DNA of 64,000 nt, taken from contig JAWLDA010000017.1 in the NCBI GenBank assembly GCA_041686855.1, positions 1-64,000 on the forward strand. Reading direction: 5' to 3'. The translations under genes were made by a program, and so were the position numbers. Shown in pieces: positions 1 to 8,318 of the stretch. The notes under the pieces were generated by a model that was given only the letters and a program-made list of their open reading frames with translations, searched no databases and was not told the origin of the DNA. How positions within the stretch are numbered: the stretch's first letter is position 1; every line of letters begins with the position of its first letter. The DNA comes from JAWLDA01 sp041686855. GTDB lineage: Bacteria > Bacillota > Limnochordia > DTU080 > RSA5.

Positions 1-107
1 CAGGTCACCAAGCGATTCACCTTTGCTGCGATCTCTAACTGCCGACAGACCTGGGCCACGTAACCACTCGCTCCCACATGCAACGGTGTGATCTCCGAAA
101 CTCCCAT
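1..107 (-). CDS. Possible transposase N-terminus (cut by window edge)
   Basis: An open frame runs leftward from an ATG at 107 to the window edge and is preceded by a good ribosome site (GAGGTG, 5 bases from the ATG). The 35 visible residues start MGVSEITPLHVGASGYV and continue with AQVCRQLEIAAKVNRLV. From memory this resembles the DUF4277 N-terminus of IS1634-type (IS4 superfamily) transposases, where a short segment precedes the catalytic DDE domain. The catalytic part lies outside the window, so family membership is an inference from a short N-terminus. It could also be another small protein. Confidence 0.35.
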   Translation of the reverse strand, partial: MGVSEITPLHVGASGYVAQVCRQLEIAAKVNRLVT

Positions 108-427
108 AACGACACCTCATCCACACTTTGGATGAAGGAAGATTCGCGGATTGGAAGCTGTTCCCTGCACCTTAGTAAGAAAACCTCTTCAACCTAGGCG
201 CCGAGGGTGCGGAAAGTGAGTTTCGCGATTTGTTTGAAGTTATTAATCGAGTCGCGCTCATTCGCCTTCGCGAAAACGCGAACAGAAAGTAAACAGGCTT
301 TACTTAGCAAAGTTGGTAGTTTTCGGCTGAGGAGTGGCTAGGGAAACCTAGTGGAGTAGAAGAAAGCAAACAGTCGCGAGCAAGAACACCAAAGTGTCTG
401 TCGTGGATCAGAACGGAGGACCTGGAG
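108..427. other. Intergenic region upstream of LacI regulator gene
   Basis: About 320 bases without a credible reading frame separate the leftward partial gene from the LacI-type regulator. It holds a perfect 6-bp hairpin with an AAAA loop (TTCGCG at 267-272, CGCGAA at 277-282). I see no convincing -35/-10 pair and no clear inverted repeat marking the end of an insertion sequence. Confidence 0.4.
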
Positions 428-1450
428 TTGCCGGTGACCATTCGGGATATTGCGTCTGCGCTTGGTGTCTCTCCCTCAACAGTCTCTCAAGCGCTCAACA
501 ACAAAGGGAAGTTACGCGCTCAAACACGGGAGCGAATCCGCACGATGGCGGTTAAACTGGGATACGATATTCCGTTAGACCCCATTGGTCCGTTTTCCGA
601 GTTGGCCGGCCGATTTGCCCGCATCGTGTTGTACTCGTTGAATCCAGAAGTCAGCATTGAATCCGCCTCAAGCTTTGCCATGCCGGTGATTCGAGGTATC
701 GAAGAGGGGTTGTCCTCATATAAAATCGTTCCAATCCTGTGCTCGGAGAGCAGCCTTCAACAGGAGGGTCCGCGAGATCTTGTCGGGACGTTCTGTGTGG
801 GCGGCGTCCTCTCTGATGAGAGCCGTCAGTACCTCGAAGAGTCGGCTCTTCCTACGATTACGGTGGGTTGCCAATCTTCGTCAACCACCTTCGCAACGGT
901 CGAGCCGGACTACGTGTTAGCAACTCGCCTAGCCGTCGACCATTTGGCTGAGTTAGGACATCGGCACATCGCCCTGTTGAACGGCAACGACGAGAAGGAT
1001 TCTAGTGATCACAAATTGACGGGTTTTCTTCGCGGAACGAACGACTGGTCGTTGCCGATTCGCTACGTGTCGCATCCCGAATCGTCACCTGACTTGCGTT
1101 CACACCGACCCCACGAAATCGAAGAGCTGCTTCAAGGCGAATGGCGCGACGTAACCGCAATCGTGTGTGCCTATGAGCACACGGCCTTGCGAACCATCCA
1201 GTTGGTAAGGGACCTGGGCTCCTCAGTTCCCGAGGATCTATCGATCATCAGTTGCCACGATTTTGGTAGCGTTGACACGTCAACGCCCCCGATGACGACA
1301 GTCGCGGTACCGCCATACCAGCTTGGAAAACTCGCCGTGTCACACATGCTCTCCCTCGTCTCCAACCCGGGCATGCTCGGGACGCGACTGGTTGCGAAAC
1401 CGTCGCTCACCGTCCGGGCGTCCACCGGCTATCCTCCTTGTCACGATTAA
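428..1450 (+). CDS. LacI-family transcriptional regulator
   Basis: A 340-residue DNA-binding repressor of normal LacI/GalR length. Residues 4-28 form the typical helix-turn-helix (TIRDIASALGVSPSTVSQAL) followed by the hinge, and residues from about 60 form the sugar-binding periplasmic-like domain, with segments such as HLAELGHRHIALLNG and the C-terminal PPMTTVAVPPYQLG. The start is TTG at 428, preceded by AACGGAGGA with about 8 bases of spacing. The gene is convergent with pckA and their 3' ends overlap by 44 bases (1407-1450). Its effector and targets are unknown; the neighbouring minus-strand sugar block and the AAACGTTT palindrome at 9776-9790 are candidates, by inference only. Confidence 0.9.
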   Translation: MPVTIRDIASALGVSPSTVSQALNNKGKLRAQTRERIRTMAVKLGYDIPLDPIGPFSELAGRFARIVLYSLNPEVSIESASSFAMPVIRGIEEGLSSYKIVPILCSESSLQQEGPRDLVGTFCVGGVLSDESRQYLEESALPTITVGCQSSSTTFATVEPDYVLATRLAVDHLAELGHRHIALLNGNDEKDSSDHKLTGFLRGTNDWSLPIRYVSHPESSPDLRSHRPHEIEELLQGEWRDVTAIVCAYEHTALRTIQLVRDLGSSVPEDLSIISCHDFGSVDTSTPPMTTVAVPPYQLGKLAVSHMLSLVSNPGMLGTRLVAKPSLTVRASTGYPPCHD

Positions 1451-2924
1451 ATAACTCGACGAGATCCGCCGCTTGACGATCGTAAGCTTCCTGATCCGTC
1501 CAGGTCTGCCGCGGATCAAGCACGTCCGCAGTCACCCCAGGAGACGAGGTGGGGACAGCAAACCCAAAGAACGGGTCGATCCGCATGGGTACCTCCTCCA
1601 AGACGCGCTGAAGGGCCGCCTTAATCAAAGACCGAGTTATCCCCAAATCAATTCGGCGGCCAACACCGAACGGGCCGCCCGTCCATCCGGTGTTCACGAG
1701 GTACACGTTGACGCCGTGCTCTTGTATTTTGGCACCCAGCAAGGACGCGTATCGGTAGGCCGGCAAAGGGAGGAACGGCGCGCCAAAGCAGGCGGAGAAG
1801 ACTGCAGTGGGACGGGTCACCCCGCGCTCCGTCCCCCCTAACTTGCTCGTATACCCGTTCAAAAAGTGGGCCATCGCCTGCTCGCTGTTTAACCGAGCGA
1901 TTGGCGGCAGCACGCCGGTGGCGTCGGCCGTAAGGAAGAAGATGTTCCGCGGGTGTCCGCCGACACCGCCGGAGACGGCTCCAGGGATGTGGTCGATGGG
2001 ATACGCTGTCCGGGTGTTCTCGGTATATCGAGAGCTGGCAAAATCGACCACACCCGTGTAGGGGTCGACGTCCACGTTCTCCAATATCGTTCCAAACCGA
2101 ATTGCGTTCCATATCTCGGGCTCGTTTTCTTGACTTAGACCGAGCGTCTTCGCGTAGCAGCCCCCTTCGAAATTAAAGATCCCCTCCTTTGACCAACCAT
2201 GTTCGTCGTCCCCGATCAAAGCTCGATGGGGATCGGTCGAAAGGGTCGTCTTCCCTGTCCCTGATAGACCAAAGAAGAGCGCGATGTCTCCGTTCACACC
2301 TTGGTTTGCGGCGCAGTGCATGGGGAGGACTCCACGTTCGGGAAGCAGGTAGTTCATGAACGTAAAAAGCGCCTTCTTCTGCTCACCCGCGTACAGGGTT
2401 CCGGCAATGATGCCGGCGCGTCGCTCGAGATCGAGCATGATGACGGCTTCACTGCGCGTCCCATCTCGCTGGGGATCACACGTAAATCCCGGCGCGACGA
2501 GCAGGGTGAATGGCTCCTCGGAGTGAGCCCCGTAGCTCTGCGGCTCTCGAACCAGTAAGTGGCGCATAAACAAATTGTGCCACGCATACTCGTTGATCAC
2601 GCGTACCGGGATTCTGTATCGAGCGTCAGCGCCGATGAAGGCGTCAAGACGAAACGTCTCTCGTTCGTGCATGTAATCATGGACGCGGGCCCACAATGCA
2701 TCAAACACATCGGGCGAGATCGATTGATTGTTCTCTCCCCAGCGAACTGTGTGACTCGTCCGCTCATCCTTCACAAAAAACCGGTCGAGGGGAGAGCGCC
2801 CCGTGTACTTCTTCGTGTTCACGACGAGCGCGCCTGACGCAGAGAGCGTACCTTCGCTCCGCCTGATGACCGCTTCGACGATCCGAGGCACTGAGAGATT
2901 TTCGTGCACACGCGTCTCTTGCAA
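1407..2924 (-). CDS. pckA: Phosphoenolpyruvate carboxykinase (ATP)
   Basis: Catalyses ATP-dependent decarboxylation of oxaloacetate to phosphoenolpyruvate (EC 4.1.1.49), or the reverse reaction in fermenters. The 505-residue length is near the family norm. The PEPCK P-loop FGLSGTGKTTLSTD appears near residue 220, followed by the second metal/nucleotide motif GDDEHGW and FNFEGGCYAKT. The N-terminal TGRSPLDRF segment is also typical. GLSGTGKTT marks the ATP-type enzyme rather than the GTP-type. The start is TTG at 2924 after AAAGGAAG. It is the last gene of the minus-strand block, 185 bases downstream of nagA, and its 3' end overlaps the LacI gene. The 185-base gap could hold its own promoter, but I saw no clear one. 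Confidence 0.95.
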   Translation of the reverse strand: MQETRVHENLSVPRIVEAVIRRSEGTLSASGALVVNTKKYTGRSPLDRFFVKDERTSHTVRWGENNQSISPDVFDALWARVHDYMHERETFRLDAFIGADARYRIPVRVINEYAWHNLFMRHLLVREPQSYGAHSEEPFTLLVAPGFTCDPQRDGTRSEAVIMLDLERRAGIIAGTLYAGEQKKALFTFMNYLLPERGVLPMHCAANQGVNGDIALFFGLSGTGKTTLSTDPHRALIGDDEHGWSKEGIFNFEGGCYAKTLGLSQENEPEIWNAIRFGTILENVDVDPYTGVVDFASSRYTENTRTAYPIDHIPGAVSGGVGGHPRNIFFLTADATGVLPPIARLNSEQAMAHFLNGYTSKLGGTERGVTRPTAVFSACFGAPFLPLPAYRYASLLGAKIQEHGVNVYLVNTGWTGGPFGVGRRIDLGITRSLIKAALQRVLEEVPMRIDPFFGFAVPTSSPGVTADVLDPRQTWTDQEAYDRQAADLVELFNRDKEDSRWTPGR

Positions 2925-3109
2925 GGCAACGGCTTCCTTTCACAGACCCATCTCCGTAACTAACCGAGAACCTCTATATCCTTTTGGGCGTTCTCCGCTC
3001 CGTACTCGGGCTCAATCCCTCGAGGTTTAGGGTCACCACTTCGTTCCCCAAAATATACCCATTCGTCCCGTGGATCTCCCAGAGTCGTCTCCCCTCTGAT
3101 TCGTTCTCG

Positions 3110-4270
3110 TCAAACCAACTTACCCGCAATCACCGTCTGCTTAACCTGCAAGTCCTCCGTGAGAATCGCTAGGTCGGCGTCGTACCCTTGGCTGATACGC
3201 CCTTTGCGGTGGTCCAAGCCGATCGTCCGGGCGGGTACAAACGAGGCCATATGCACAGCGTCCGCCAGGGGAATCCCCCATGATACGGCGTTCTCAACGG
3301 CTTTGTCCAATGTGAGCCGGCTGGCAGCCAGGCGTCCGTCCACCAACCGACAACTGCCGTCGGCCAGAACAAACTGCCTCCCGTCTGAACCAGTGTAGTG
3401 CCCATCAGGGAGCCCCGCCATCGAGCTGGCATCCGTGATGAAGGCGATCCCGTCAGGCCCCTTGGCGCGGTACGTGAGCATGACGAGGTCGGGATCGACG
3501 TGAATGCCGTCGGCGATCACTTGAGCTACCAAAGCCTTCCGAGTCAACGCAAACGTCGAGACATCCAAGGCACGCACGCCTGCCTCTTTATAAAACGGCC
3601 CCCCGGTCGCGTTGAAGAGGTGGGTCACCATTGTCGCGCCCGCGCGGATTGCGGCGTCCATCAGCTCTGGCGTTGCGTCTGTATGCCCGATAGAGACCCG
3701 GACACCAACCTCCGTCAACGCAGCAATGGCGGGCAGGGCTCCGGGGAGCTCAGGGGCTATGCTGACCATCTTCAACGAGCTTTGGGACGCCTCGACAAGG
3801 GCCAACACTTCCTCGACATCCGGACGGCGCATCGTCTTGGCTGATTGCGCGCCACACCACTCGGGGTTGTAGTAGACGCTCTCGACGTGGACCCCCAAGA
3901 TCTGCGCGCCACCCTCCGGGGGATGCGGCAATCCGGAGCCGATGGTCCGCAACGCATGGAGTACGTGCTCAAGGGGCGCGGAGCGGAGACCCGCCAAAAT
4001 CCCTGTCGTTCCGTGTTGACCAAAATAACGTGTGATCTTGGGATCAGGGCCTTGGAAGAAATCTACCCCTAATCCCCCGTGGGCGAGAAGATCGATGAAG
4101 CCGGGTGCGATATAGCAGCCATCGACTCGAATCTCATGACGCCGCGCAGGATCGAGGGGTTCCTCGGGGGCGAAGACCCCCGTAATCTTACCTCCGTCGA
4201 CGCAGACGGTGGCCGGTTGAATCACACCGTCGGAGATGACCTTGCCTCCAGTTAGTACGAGTCCGGACAT
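3110..4270 (-). CDS. nagA: N-acetylglucosamine-6-phosphate deacetylase
   Basis: A cytoplasmic metal-dependent amidohydrolase of 386 residues that converts GlcNAc-6-P to glucosamine-6-P and acetate (EC 3.5.1.25). Visible motifs are GCYIAPGFIDLLAHGG near residue 50, the metal region GVHVES, SIGHTDAT, VTHLFNATGG and the catalytic Asp region ITDASSMAGLPDG. Most NagA enzymes have H-x-E-G-P; here the residue after Glu is Ser (HVES), so the substrate could be a related acetylated amino-sugar phosphate. The start ATG at 4270 follows GAGAGGAG with 9 bases of spacing. It lies 16 bases downstream of the Gfo/Idh oxidoreductase gene and is surely co-transcribed with it, which places the cluster in amino-sugar catabolism. 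Confidence 0.88.
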   Translation of the reverse strand: MSGLVLTGGKVISDGVIQPATVCVDGGKITGVFAPEEPLDPARRHEIRVDGCYIAPGFIDLLAHGGLGVDFFQGPDPKITRYFGQHGTTGILAGLRSAPLEHVLHALRTIGSGLPHPPEGGAQILGVHVESVYYNPEWCGAQSAKTMRRPDVEEVLALVEASQSSLKMVSIAPELPGALPAIAALTEVGVRVSIGHTDATPELMDAAIRAGATMVTHLFNATGGPFYKEAGVRALDVSTFALTRKALVAQVIADGIHVDPDLVMLTYRAKGPDGIAFITDASSMAGLPDGHYTGSDGRQFVLADGSCRLVDGRLAASRLTLDKAVENAVSWGIPLADAVHMASFVPARTIGLDHRKGRISQGYDADLAILTEDLQVKQTVIAGKLV

Positions 4271-4286
4271 GTCAACAAGACTCCTC

Positions 4287-5321
4287 TCAACCGTTTGACT
4301 CCAGATCGGCGATGCGCACTTCTCCCCCTGTATGAAGGGACTGAAACGCCGCTTCCGCCACGGTAATCGCCCGCAGTCCGTCAGCGATCGAGACTCGGGG
4401 CTCCCGATCCTCCTCGATGCACTGAAGAAAATGCGTCATCATTCGGTGCCAGAAGGGGTTCTGGGCAAACTCGATCGCCTCTTCCGTCTCTGTCCCGCGC
4501 CGCACTCTGAGGATCCCGTTATCGTTGATCACAGAGACGTTTTGAGTCACCGCGCCACCGAACTCGCGGGAGACGCGGCTCACCCAGGGCGTGCTCACGT
4601 TCCCCACGGCTCCATTGGCAAATCGCAAGGTGACAAAGAAGCCATCAGCCACGTCGCCGTCTTTGAGGTTGTATGTATCTCCCGCGGCGTAGACGCTCTC
4701 AACGGGGCCAAACAGGCTCATTAACGCGTGGTAGTCATGGGAAGCGTGCGAGAAGACGGGCCCCTTCCCCTGGGCTCGTTCAAAGTACCATTTAGGCGGA
4801 GCGTAGTGCTCGTCACGGCCTTTGTCGTAGGCAGGCTGGTCATCGGACAGGTAATGGGATCGAAACGACCATGCCATCGCCGGACGCCCGGCGGACTCCT
4901 CGTTGATGATCCTTCGCATCGTCTCCAAATGGACAGTAAACGGCCGCGGGTATCCAACCATCGACTTGAGCTCAGGGTGGCGCTCGGCACATGCCAAGAT
5001 CGCTCGGCCATCTTCCAAATTCGTCGCGAGCGCCTTTTCAAGGAATAGGTGCTTACCCGCCTCGAGGGTATCGATGCTAATCTCACGGTGTGCATAGTCA
5101 GGCGTGCAGACAAAAACGACATCGACCGGTGCGTCCAACACCTCGCGATAGTCCTGGAAGGCCTTGGCGCCCACCTCGTTTGCAAGTCGTTCAGCTTTCT
5201 CCAGGGTAGGGTTGGACACAGCGGTGATGGTGACATCGGCGAACGACTGCAGTGTTTGTGCATGGAAGCGCCCCATAAGACCGGCGCCTACGATTCCTAC
5301 TCTCAACATCGAAGGGCCCAC
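4287..5321 (-). CDS. Gfo/Idh/MocA-family oxidoreductase
   Basis: A 344-residue NAD(P)-dependent sugar or inositol dehydrogenase-like protein. The N-terminal Rossmann motif is VGIVGAGLMGRFHA (residues 8-21), and the family motif EKxxA (EKALATN) lies near residue 95, where most members have EKP. The catalytic-region HDYHAL segment is near residue 200. The substrate cannot be told; its pairing with nagA suggests an amino sugar or a modified hexose. The start may be GTG at 5321 or ATG at 5309; neither has an ideally spaced ribosome site. Confidence 0.88.
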   Translation of the reverse strand: MGPSMLRVGIVGAGLMGRFHAQTLQSFADVTITAVSNPTLEKAERLANEVGAKAFQDYREVLDAPVDVVFVCTPDYAHREISIDTLEAGKHLFLEKALATNLEDGRAILACAERHPELKSMVGYPRPFTVHLETMRRIINEESAGRPAMAWSFRSHYLSDDQPAYDKGRDEHYAPPKWYFERAQGKGPVFSHASHDYHALMSLFGPVESVYAAGDTYNLKDGDVADGFFVTLRFANGAVGNVSTPWVSRVSREFGGAVTQNVSVINDNGILRVRRGTETEEAIEFAQNPFWHRMMTHFLQCIEEDREPRVSIADGLRAITVAEAAFQSLHTGGEVRIADLESNG

Positions 5322-5403
5322 ATCCTCGCGTCATTTTTGCTATCGGTCTACTTCTATCGGTCTACTTACTGATTTGGATTTCCTTTGGAATCGCTTACTT
5401 AGG

Positions 5404-6693
5404 TCATCCTGCGGCGACGACACCGCCCAAATCCTGACACCGATACGCCTTGGATCCCCAGTCCAACCCGTCTAATAAAACGAAACCGCCACCACCCACC
5501 ATGCCGCCACCGCCAAGCACGTGCTCGATCACCTTGCGGCGCAAGGTCGTGTCTTTGGGGGCTTTAGTGAGATCCTCCGGCGGCTCCCCAAAGATCCACC
5601 TTAAGGCCGACTGCGTCGTACCACGGGTGGGGAAGCGATAAAACTCCTGCAAGAACCGGACGAGGTTGGAGCGTTCCGGGAGCATAACTTCGAGCTGGAT
5701 GTCGAGCAGCCATGAATCGCATGCGAAGGCCTTAAACCCATGCTCTGGGAAGTACTCACCAAAGAATCGCTCAGCCTCCTCGAGCGATCGACCGCACGCC
5801 GCAAAATCCATCGGGCTGCCCCCGGGGATGTGTATTTGCAGCACAGCGTCCCCCGGACCGAGTACGCACTCCCACTCTTTCTTGCTCAGCGTGATCGGTT
5901 CTGGCAATCCCTTACCGAATGGCCTGATCGGGTGAGCCGTGACGCTCTCGTCGGTCTCGTTCCATGACGAGGTCCACACGCCGTCGGAAGTGTCACCCCG
6001 ACTCTCGAGGTAAAGCTCACCGTCCCGGCGGTAGACGATGCCAGGCTCAGACAAAGCAACGGTAGCGCGGTCAGAGCTCCTACGATACACCTTGAGCCGC
6101 CCCCTGAAGGGGTTGTAATGAAACTGGAGCCTGCCCACCTGATACAGTTCGCCGGCAAACATGAGGCGAAGGTAATTAAAGGAGGGCACACCCAAGCCGT
6201 ACTCGCCGTGCTTGGCATGGTACGTCTCAATTGCTCGGACAAAACGATCTAACGTGAGGTTGACGATCTTGCCAGGGATTCGCCGGCGAGCGTGCGCCGC
6301 TCTAAGTTTTGGGTAGGCCCCCAGTGAGACAACCACGTAAAAAAGATCACCCGGCGCCTCGACAATTCCTTTTAACGATGGCCATTGCGAGATTGGCCCT
6401 CGGGGCGGGTCGGCCTCAAAAGCCATCCAATAAGCGTGCCAGGCGAGCCTCACCAAGTGTCGGTCGCTGGTGATTCTCTCGGCCGCCTGCGCAATCGCCC
6501 GGGATACATCGTCACTCATGCGTAAGTCGCGACACGTTTGGGCGACGTACTCCGATTGCAAAAAATGCGGTGTTTCGTCAACCGCCGCTGCGGCCGAGAC
6601 GTCCCAACCCACTGAGATCGCTTCGAATGCGTGCATCAGATTTAACGCGCGGCAAACCTCATCAGCGGTAATGTCGGATCGCAAATCGCTCAT
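5404..6693 (-). CDS. Acyltransferase-like protein (NAT_N/GNAT_C type)
   Basis: A 429-residue cytoplasmic protein with no signal peptide. Two segments match, from memory, the paired domains Pfam calls NAT_N (N-terminal helical) and GNAT_C: an N-terminal half with HLVRLAWHAYWM and YVVVSLGAYPKL, and a C-terminal half with VLQIHIPGGSPMD, CGRSLEEAERFF and FACDSWLLDIQLE. The family is named for a GNAT-like fold; its substrate is not known to me. It sits between the ceramidase-like gene (88 bases upstream) and the oxidoreductase gene (82 bases downstream), so it probably modifies or senses a metabolite of the same pathway. The C-terminus is glycine rich (GGGGMVGGGG). The start ATG at 6693 follows AAAGGAG. 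Confidence 0.65.
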   Translation of the reverse strand: MSDLRSDITADEVCRALNLMHAFEAISVGWDVSAAAAVDETPHFLQSEYVAQTCRDLRMSDDVSRAIAQAAERITSDRHLVRLAWHAYWMAFEADPPRGPISQWPSLKGIVEAPGDLFYVVVSLGAYPKLRAAHARRRIPGKIVNLTLDRFVRAIETYHAKHGEYGLGVPSFNYLRLMFAGELYQVGRLQFHYNPFRGRLKVYRRSSDRATVALSEPGIVYRRDGELYLESRGDTSDGVWTSSWNETDESVTAHPIRPFGKGLPEPITLSKKEWECVLGPGDAVLQIHIPGGSPMDFAACGRSLEEAERFFGEYFPEHGFKAFACDSWLLDIQLEVMLPERSNLVRFLQEFYRFPTRGTTQSALRWIFGEPPEDLTKAPKDTTLRRKVIEHVLGGGGMVGGGGFVLLDGLDWGSKAYRCQDLGGVVAAG

Positions 6694-6781
6694 CCATCCA
6701 TGTGCTCCTTTGCGACACCTGAGTCTCTAAGATCTGGACGCTCCCAAGATTAGATCTGAACGTTTTTTGAATTTGCGGCCG

Positions 6782-8152
6782 CTAAGAGACCTGAACGCTT
6801 TTGCGACCGAAGAGCCTGCCTAGGAGCTCCCCGGCAGCGCTTACCAGAATCCCCTCAGCGCCCGGCCCCACGGGCGCCCCAGTCCGCGCCCATGTTTCGT
6901 ACCCGCCCTCCTCAGCAAACGCCCGATCGGTCGGGATGTAACCGAGGAAGTCGTTGGCAATCCCCACAACGAACGTGTTCGGGACGGGAGAATCGTCCTT
7001 GATCGCAAGCCCGATCTCCGTGAAGATCTCGCCGGGAAGGGCGACCCAAGCGCTCTCACCTATTCGCAGCACTTGGACTTCAGCAGGAATCCGGGTCGGC
7101 ATCTGGGCAAGACCGAGGACATGTTCGGAGTAAATGGGCCACATGGCCTCAGGGATTGGGCTCCCAACGACGTAACTAAACGGACCGGACGGCTCCCCGG
7201 GTCTATCGCCCTGCAGAATGCGCCGAGCCATCGCCACATCCGCGTCCGTGATGCGTTTTCGCGTCAGCTCAACCGTCATCGATGCGACGGCAAGGTCGCA
7301 AGCCTCCACGAGCGGTGATCGGGCAATCACTTTAAGCACTTCTCCGGCCAAGGCCGTGGCCACTCGCCGTGCCTGACGGTCGCCGCGCACCCCGGGTTTC
7401 CCCATTCGGTTGCTATTGATGATTTGTCCGGACGTACCGTTTAAGAGGAGTGGGACGCATTCAGGCCCCAATTGGCTGCGCATCACCTCGGCAAAATAAC
7501 CGTAGTAGTCGGCAGAGACGGCATTGGAATCGTCCGTGCCGACATAATGAAGGCTAAACTGGGCCACCACAGCGAGCGGATTCCCATGAATGTCTTGAAT
7601 GTAGAGGACTCCGACCGCCGGATCGATGGGGCTCACCGGCTCAACGATGTCCGGGTCCCCAAACTTGGGGTTCATCCGTACCGTCCCGTCCCGCATGCGG
7701 AACCTGCGACAAAAGCTAATGTCGTGCTGTTCGCCTCTCCCCCATGAGATGCGAGCCGGCTGCACACGACGCAGCGCGAGACGGACGCTGTCGGCCGCGC
7801 GGGTGACCACCCAATCGATGTAGGCCTCATCTCGTTTCATGGAGCGAATATCTCGCGTCAAGGGACCCGTGTGCGTGTGGGTGCATCCAATCATGACGTG
7901 CTCCGGCGGAATATCGGTATGTTCGGCGATCCTTCTCCTAATCTTTTGGACTTCCTCGCCCATAATCGCAATGAGATCCAGGGCAACCAACGCAATCCTC
8001 GTGCCTTCGCTCTCGATGACGACCGCTTTCGCCAAGAGCGGATCGTGAATATCCTCCGCTCTCCGCTCCTCAAACGAACCTGCAAGGAGCGTGCCTAGTG
8101 GCGGGGTGATATCCAGCTCCGCAGCTCCGGCCTGTAACGGGTGATCCAACAC
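6782..8152 (-). CDS. Neutral ceramidase-like hydrolase (first copy)
   Basis: A 456-residue protein matching the N-terminal catalytic domain of neutral/alkaline non-lysosomal ceramidase: AAELDITPPLGT at residues 10-21, the zinc motif CTHTHTGP near 91, a second ligand region FSLHYVGTD near 200, ALPGEIFTEIG and EGGYETWA near the C-terminus. These correspond to the His, His, Glu and Tyr zinc ligands of the Pseudomonas enzyme. It lacks a signal peptide and the C-terminal Ig-like domain of true ceramidases, so the substrate is probably a small amide rather than a sphingolipid (inference). The start is GTG at 8152 after GAGGAGGAG. A paralogue lies at 17386, and both sit next to a solute-binding protein gene. 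Confidence 0.8.
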   Translation of the reverse strand: MLDHPLQAGAAELDITPPLGTLLAGSFEERRAEDIHDPLLAKAVVIESEGTRIALVALDLIAIMGEEVQKIRRRIAEHTDIPPEHVMIGCTHTHTGPLTRDIRSMKRDEAYIDWVVTRAADSVRLALRRVQPARISWGRGEQHDISFCRRFRMRDGTVRMNPKFGDPDIVEPVSPIDPAVGVLYIQDIHGNPLAVVAQFSLHYVGTDDSNAVSADYYGYFAEVMRSQLGPECVPLLLNGTSGQIINSNRMGKPGVRGDRQARRVATALAGEVLKVIARSPLVEACDLAVASMTVELTRKRITDADVAMARRILQGDRPGEPSGPFSYVVGSPIPEAMWPIYSEHVLGLAQMPTRIPAEVQVLRIGESAWVALPGEIFTEIGLAIKDDSPVPNTFVVGIANDFLGYIPTDRAFAEEGGYETWARTGAPVGPGAEGILVSAAGELLGRLFGRKSVQVS

Positions 8153-8188
8153 CTACTCCTCCTCAATTTCCGAGCATGCACTATGCAG

Positions 8189-8215
8189 GCCGGCGCAACA
8201 TGACGCTGCGCCGGC
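8189..8215 (-). terminator. Intercistronic stem-loop after solute-binding protein gene
   Basis: A perfect 9-bp stem (GCCGGCGCA at 8189-8197 with TGCGCCGGC at 8207-8215) and a 9-base loop lie between the solute-binding protein gene and the ceramidase-like gene. No T-run follows on the minus strand, so it is more likely an mRNA-stabilising or partial-termination element than a full terminator. Confidence 0.5.
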
Positions 8216-8318
8216 GTGACGTCCGCGTATCCCTTGGGCCCCTAAACTCCTAAACGTTGGCACTCAGGCAGACCTTGTGTTATGCGCTCATTGTTGTGCG
8301 CTAGTTGTTGTGTGCTTC

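Noticed and set aside
267..282. TTCGCG-AAAA-CGCGAA as an operator of the LacI gene
   Set aside because: The centre is AAAA rather than the CG expected for LacI-family operators, and no promoter core could be placed beside it.
3110..4270. NagA call weakened because the HxEGP motif is altered
   Set aside because: The other metal and catalytic motifs (GHTDAT, THLFNA, TDASSM) are intact, so the family call stands; only substrate details remain open.
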